A DNA stretch of 42,374 nt from an uncultured Collinsella sp. (GTDB lineage: Bacteria; Actinomycetota; Coriobacteriia; Coriobacteriales; Coriobacteriaceae), in contig UQUG01000008.1 of the NCBI GenBank assembly GCA_900544205.1, positions 1-42,374 on the forward strand, read 5' to 3'. Shown here piece by piece: positions 39,955-42,374 of this stretch (the stretch's first letter is position 1; each line of letters starts with the position of its first letter). The notes beneath the pieces were generated by a model, which made no database searches, was not told the DNA's origin, and saw only the letters and a list, made by a program, of their open reading frames with translations. Made by a program: the position numbers and the translations under genes.

Positions 39955-41037
39955 TTAGAGGCCGAAGGCGGATAGGATGAGGCCCCAGCTGGCGCCGATG
40001 ACGTACATCATGACCAGGAACACGGCATTTTCGCGAGCGCTGCGGTTCGTGCGGAACAGGACCAGGTAGCCCACGCCGGCGGAAATGAGCGTGCCGGCGA
40101 GCATCGGCGCCAGCTGCAGCGCACCTTCGAGGTACAACTGCGTAATAACGACGCTGGCCGAGCAATTGGGAATCAGCCCGACAAGCGCTGAGCCCAGGAC
40201 GGCGAGCGTTTCGTTGCCGCGCAGGAACTGCTCGATTGCGGACTCGCCAAAGGTCTCGAGCACGGCGACCAGAATCAGCGTCACCAGGAAAATAAATACC
40301 GACACCTGCACGGTGTGCGAGATCGCGCTGCGGATGATCGACAGAACGGGCGCGCCCTCGTGGGAGTGGCTGTGGCCGTGGTGGTGCTCGTGCTCGTCCG
40401 CGTGACCATGGTCGTGGCTGTGTTCGTGACCGTGTTCGTCCTCGTCTTCATCACAGCCGCAATGATCGCGCTCGCACAGCTCGTGGATGTGATCGGCACT
40501 TACGCCCGCCTCGGCCACTTCGTCAATGATGTCGCCCCCGGTATGGTCGTCGTGCGCGCAGTTCACATGAGCCGGATTGGCAGCGGTCCCCAGTACGGTA
40601 CGGCGAATCGCCGCATGCGCGCGGGCATTACGACGAAGGCCGCGGATAGCCGCATCCACGATAAAGCCCGTGACCAACGCGATCAGCGCCTTCGAAGCCA
40701 GGAGCATCGCCATGGTCTGCACGGGAACTTGCTCGGCGAGCAACAGCGGCAACATCTCGTCGGAGGTCGAGAGGAACACGGCAACCAGCGTGCCCAGCGT
40801 CACGACACGGCCGGCGTACAGCGTTGCTGCCATGGCCGAAAATCCGCACTGCGGCACCATGCCCAACAACGATCCGACAACCGGACCCGCGGCTCCGGCG
40901 CGCTTGATAGCGCCGTTGACGCGGTCGCCCGCAACGTGCTCAAGGGTTTCAAGAGCCAAATACGTCACCAACAAAAACGGCACTAGCGACAGCGTGTCCT
41001 TGCCAGCGTCGAGCAGAATATCTATCAGTAAATCCAT
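39955..41037 (-). CDS. ArsP_2-type heavy-metal/manganese permease with His-rich loop
   Basis: A 360-residue membrane protein with about ten hydrophobic segments in two halves. Each half carries a matching motif: MVPQCGFSAMAATLYAGRV in the first and LIPNCSASVVITQLYLEGAL in the second, which marks the duplicated ArsP_2 (PF11449) family of putative metal exporters. Between the halves (about residues 155-235) lies a soluble loop with many His/Asp/Glu (HGHEHSHDHGHADEHEHHHG) plus NCAHDDH and CERDHCGC, a likely zinc- or manganese-binding segment. The start is ATG 41037, with AAAGG upstream. A dyad at 41081-41097 may be a metal-regulator site. Confidence 0.85.
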   Translation of the reverse strand: MDLLIDILLDAGKDTLSLVPFLLVTYLALETLEHVAGDRVNGAIKRAGAAGPVVGSLLGMVPQCGFSAMAATLYAGRVVTLGTLVAVFLSTSDEMLPLLLAEQVPVQTMAMLLASKALIALVTGFIVDAAIRGLRRNARAHAAIRRTVLGTAANPAHVNCAHDDHTGGDIIDEVAEAGVSADHIHELCERDHCGCDEDEDEHGHEHSHDHGHADEHEHHHGHSHSHEGAPVLSIIRSAISHTVQVSVFIFLVTLILVAVLETFGESAIEQFLRGNETLAVLGSALVGLIPNCSASVVITQLYLEGALQLAPMLAGTLISAGVGYLVLFRTNRSARENAVFLVMMYVIGASWGLILSAFGL

Positions 41038-41080
41038 GACGGATGGAACCTTTCGTGTCTTTCGGCAGCATTGTAAAAGT

Positions 41081-41097
41081 CCTAGCGGTCAACTAGG
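41081..41097. promoter_or_regulatory. Dyad CCTAG-N7-CTAGG upstream of the metal permease
   Basis: CCTAG (41081-41085) and CTAGG (41093-41097) are reverse complements. The dyad lies just upstream of a TACAAT box (41075-41070, minus strand), so a bound protein would cover the promoter. The arms are short, and chance is possible. Confidence 0.3.
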
Positions 41098-41208
41098 GTA
41101 TTGTAGTTGTCCCGGGCGCGGTGCCAATAGTTGCCCATGGTAAACTATCATCTCGCCACAACTCAGTAACCCCGAGCCGCGCGACGCGGCCCGTCCAAGG
41201 AGCAGCAT

Positions 41209-42177
41209 ATGAACGTATCGCAAGCACTCGAATACGAGCGCCAGCCGTTTATCCCCATGTTTATCTACGGCGACCACGGCGCCATGGAGTCCGAGCGCCA
41301 GAAGGGCGAGGAGGCCCTCAAGGTGCTCGAGACCGAGTACTTTACCGCCGAGGGCGACCCCGGCTTCGACTTTGCCACTGTGCGCGACCTGGCCGACCGC
41401 AACCGCGACCTGTGCGACCAGATTGGCGAGGCGCGCCTGCGCAACGTGACGCCCGCGACGCTCTCGCGCGGCCTGTCCGACGCCGACACCTGCGCCGCCA
41501 TCGGCAAGATGCAAAAGCGTACCGCCGCATCGGTCATGCGCGAGATCCGCGGTGACCGCGACGCACTCGGCGTGGCCTATGCCCGCAAGCCCATCCAAGG
41601 CACGGTGCTGGGCATCGACATCGAGACCACCGGTCGCGCGCCCGAGCGCGGCTATATTATCAACGTGGGCTGGGAGATCATGGATCTCACCAGCGACGCC
41701 GTGCCGCATGACGCCGAGGCACACTACTGCGGCCTGCCCGATATCTACCGCGGCGAGGATGTGCCGCTGTCGAATATCCACCACATCACCTGGGACGACA
41801 TCGACGGCAAAACGCCCTTCCGCGAGAACAAAGAGCTGCAAAAGCAGCTGCTCAAGCTTATGAAGAAGTACCCGTACATGGCACACAACGCCGCCTTTGA
41901 GGACAGCTGGTTCAAGATCCACCTGGACGGCTACGCCGAGGCACGCCGCGCCGGCAAGATCATCGTCATCGATTCGCGCCAGATCTGCCGCAGCTTGGAC
42001 GCCGACGTGCGCTCGCCCCCCCGCGAGTCCGCGCCCGCCGCGCTCGAGAACTGGGCGCGCCGCCGTGGCACCCTCGCCGCCGACGCCAACGAGCAGCACC
42101 TGGGCCTCGACGACACCGACCTCATGCTCCGCACCGTCCAAGCCGAGTTCAACCTCAAGAACCTATTCGCGAAATAA
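41209..42177 (+). CDS. DEDDh 3'-5' exonuclease family protein (DnaQ-like)
   Basis: A 322-residue protein. Residues 1-130 are a helical region I do not recognise. Residues 132-315 form a DnaQ-like exonuclease domain: ExoI GIDIETTG (Asp-Glu, about residues 135-142), ExoII MAHNAAFEDSWF (Asp), and ExoIII HLGLDDTDLM (His-x4-Asp). All four acidic residues and the His are in place, so it should be active on DNA or RNA ends. The start is ATG 41209, with AAGGAG upstream. It may work in repair or RNA trimming. Confidence 0.9.
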   Translation: MNVSQALEYERQPFIPMFIYGDHGAMESERQKGEEALKVLETEYFTAEGDPGFDFATVRDLADRNRDLCDQIGEARLRNVTPATLSRGLSDADTCAAIGKMQKRTAASVMREIRGDRDALGVAYARKPIQGTVLGIDIETTGRAPERGYIINVGWEIMDLTSDAVPHDAEAHYCGLPDIYRGEDVPLSNIHHITWDDIDGKTPFRENKELQKQLLKLMKKYPYMAHNAAFEDSWFKIHLDGYAEARRAGKIIVIDSRQICRSLDADVRSPPRESAPAALENWARRRGTLAADANEQHLGLDDTDLMLRTVQAEFNLKNLFAK

Positions 42178-42243
42178 CCGATCCATCTGCGGGAGCGCCT
42201 GCCAGGCACAGCGCAATCCGTCTGGGCACACCGACACGCAGTA

Positions 42244-42279
42244 AACTAGGGCGCAGCCTTATGGCTGCACCCTAGTTTT
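42244..42279 (+). terminator. Terminator after the exonuclease gene
   Basis: CTAGGGCGCAGCC pairs with GGCTGCACCCTAG (one mismatch) around TTAT, followed by four T. Confidence 0.88.
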
Positions 42280-42342
42280 CATCAAAACGAGCAAATACGC
42301 GTGCTTCACATAGTCGGCAGGTAGCGCGCAGAGATGTGGTGT

Positions 42343-42368
42343 AAGAGGCGGGGCATGCCCCGCCTCTT
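42343..42368. terminator. Perfect GC-rich palindrome at the window end, probable terminator
   Basis: AAGAGGCGGGGCA pairs perfectly with TGCCCCGCCTCTT with almost no loop, followed by CTCTTT. The T-rich tail suits a terminator, perhaps for a gene beyond the window on either strand. Confidence 0.6.
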
Positions 42369-42374
42369 CTCTTT

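Noticed and set aside
41070..41092. TTGACC and TACAAT as a promoter for the metal permease
   Set aside because: The spacer is only 11 bases; only the TACAAT box and the dyad are noted.
1..42374. tRNA, rRNA or CRISPR features
   Set aside because: I looked for cloverleaf-like segments with TTCGA loops and for regularly spaced repeats on both strands and found none.

Overview
The window looks like a stretch of chromosome from a high-GC (roughly 60%) gut actinobacterium. The best guess is Coriobacteriia, Collinsella or a close relative. This rests on codon use, AGGAGG-type ribosome sites, ATP-type PEP carboxykinase plus an LctP lactate permease, and many intergenic hairpins with arms like CCACCACAAAGG that I associate with that group. 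The taxonomic call is inference; no rRNA is present.

Left part (1-13644): housekeeping genes. These are the 3' part of a WecA/TagO-type glycosyl-1-phosphate transferase, trpS, a small MGMT-type alkyltransferase, degV, a MarR regulator, a B3/B4-domain protein with an attenuator-like leader, pckA, lctP, a Wzx/MurJ-like flippase, a calcineurin-type phosphatase and a CvrA/NhaP-type cation/proton antiporter. Long inverted repeats sit in most of the gaps.

Centre (about 13740-31780): a defence island. Its core is a type 1 BREX operon on the minus strand: brxA, brxB, brxC, pglX, pglZ, brxL. Two unrecognised genes (454 and 70 codons) follow brxL in the same direction. The pglX gene is split. Its methyltransferase plus target-recognition part (820 aa) and its C-terminal part (about 322 aa) are separate genes, with two small AT-richer genes between them: a helix-turn-helix protein and an unknown Cys-containing protein. 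The end of the first half, both small genes and the spacer form an AT-richer block of about 1.8 kb, as if a specificity cassette had been exchanged. brxA begins at a run of ten G, a candidate for slipped-strand switching. At the far end a DUF3800 gene has a strong promoter, a leader containing a terminator hairpin, and a stem that would hide its ribosome site. A shrunken Phd-type antitoxin gene lies upstream of the BREX operon.

Right part (31909-42374): serC and serA, an M20 peptidase, a short DUF1015-like protein, two tandem histidine phosphatases, a nitroreductase, a DUF308 membrane protein, a YaiI/YqxD protein, a His-rich ArsP_2-type metal permease and a DEDDh exonuclease. The serC-serA pair and the nearby phosphatases could together make serine.

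I see no tRNA, rRNA, CRISPR array, transposase or integrase in the window.
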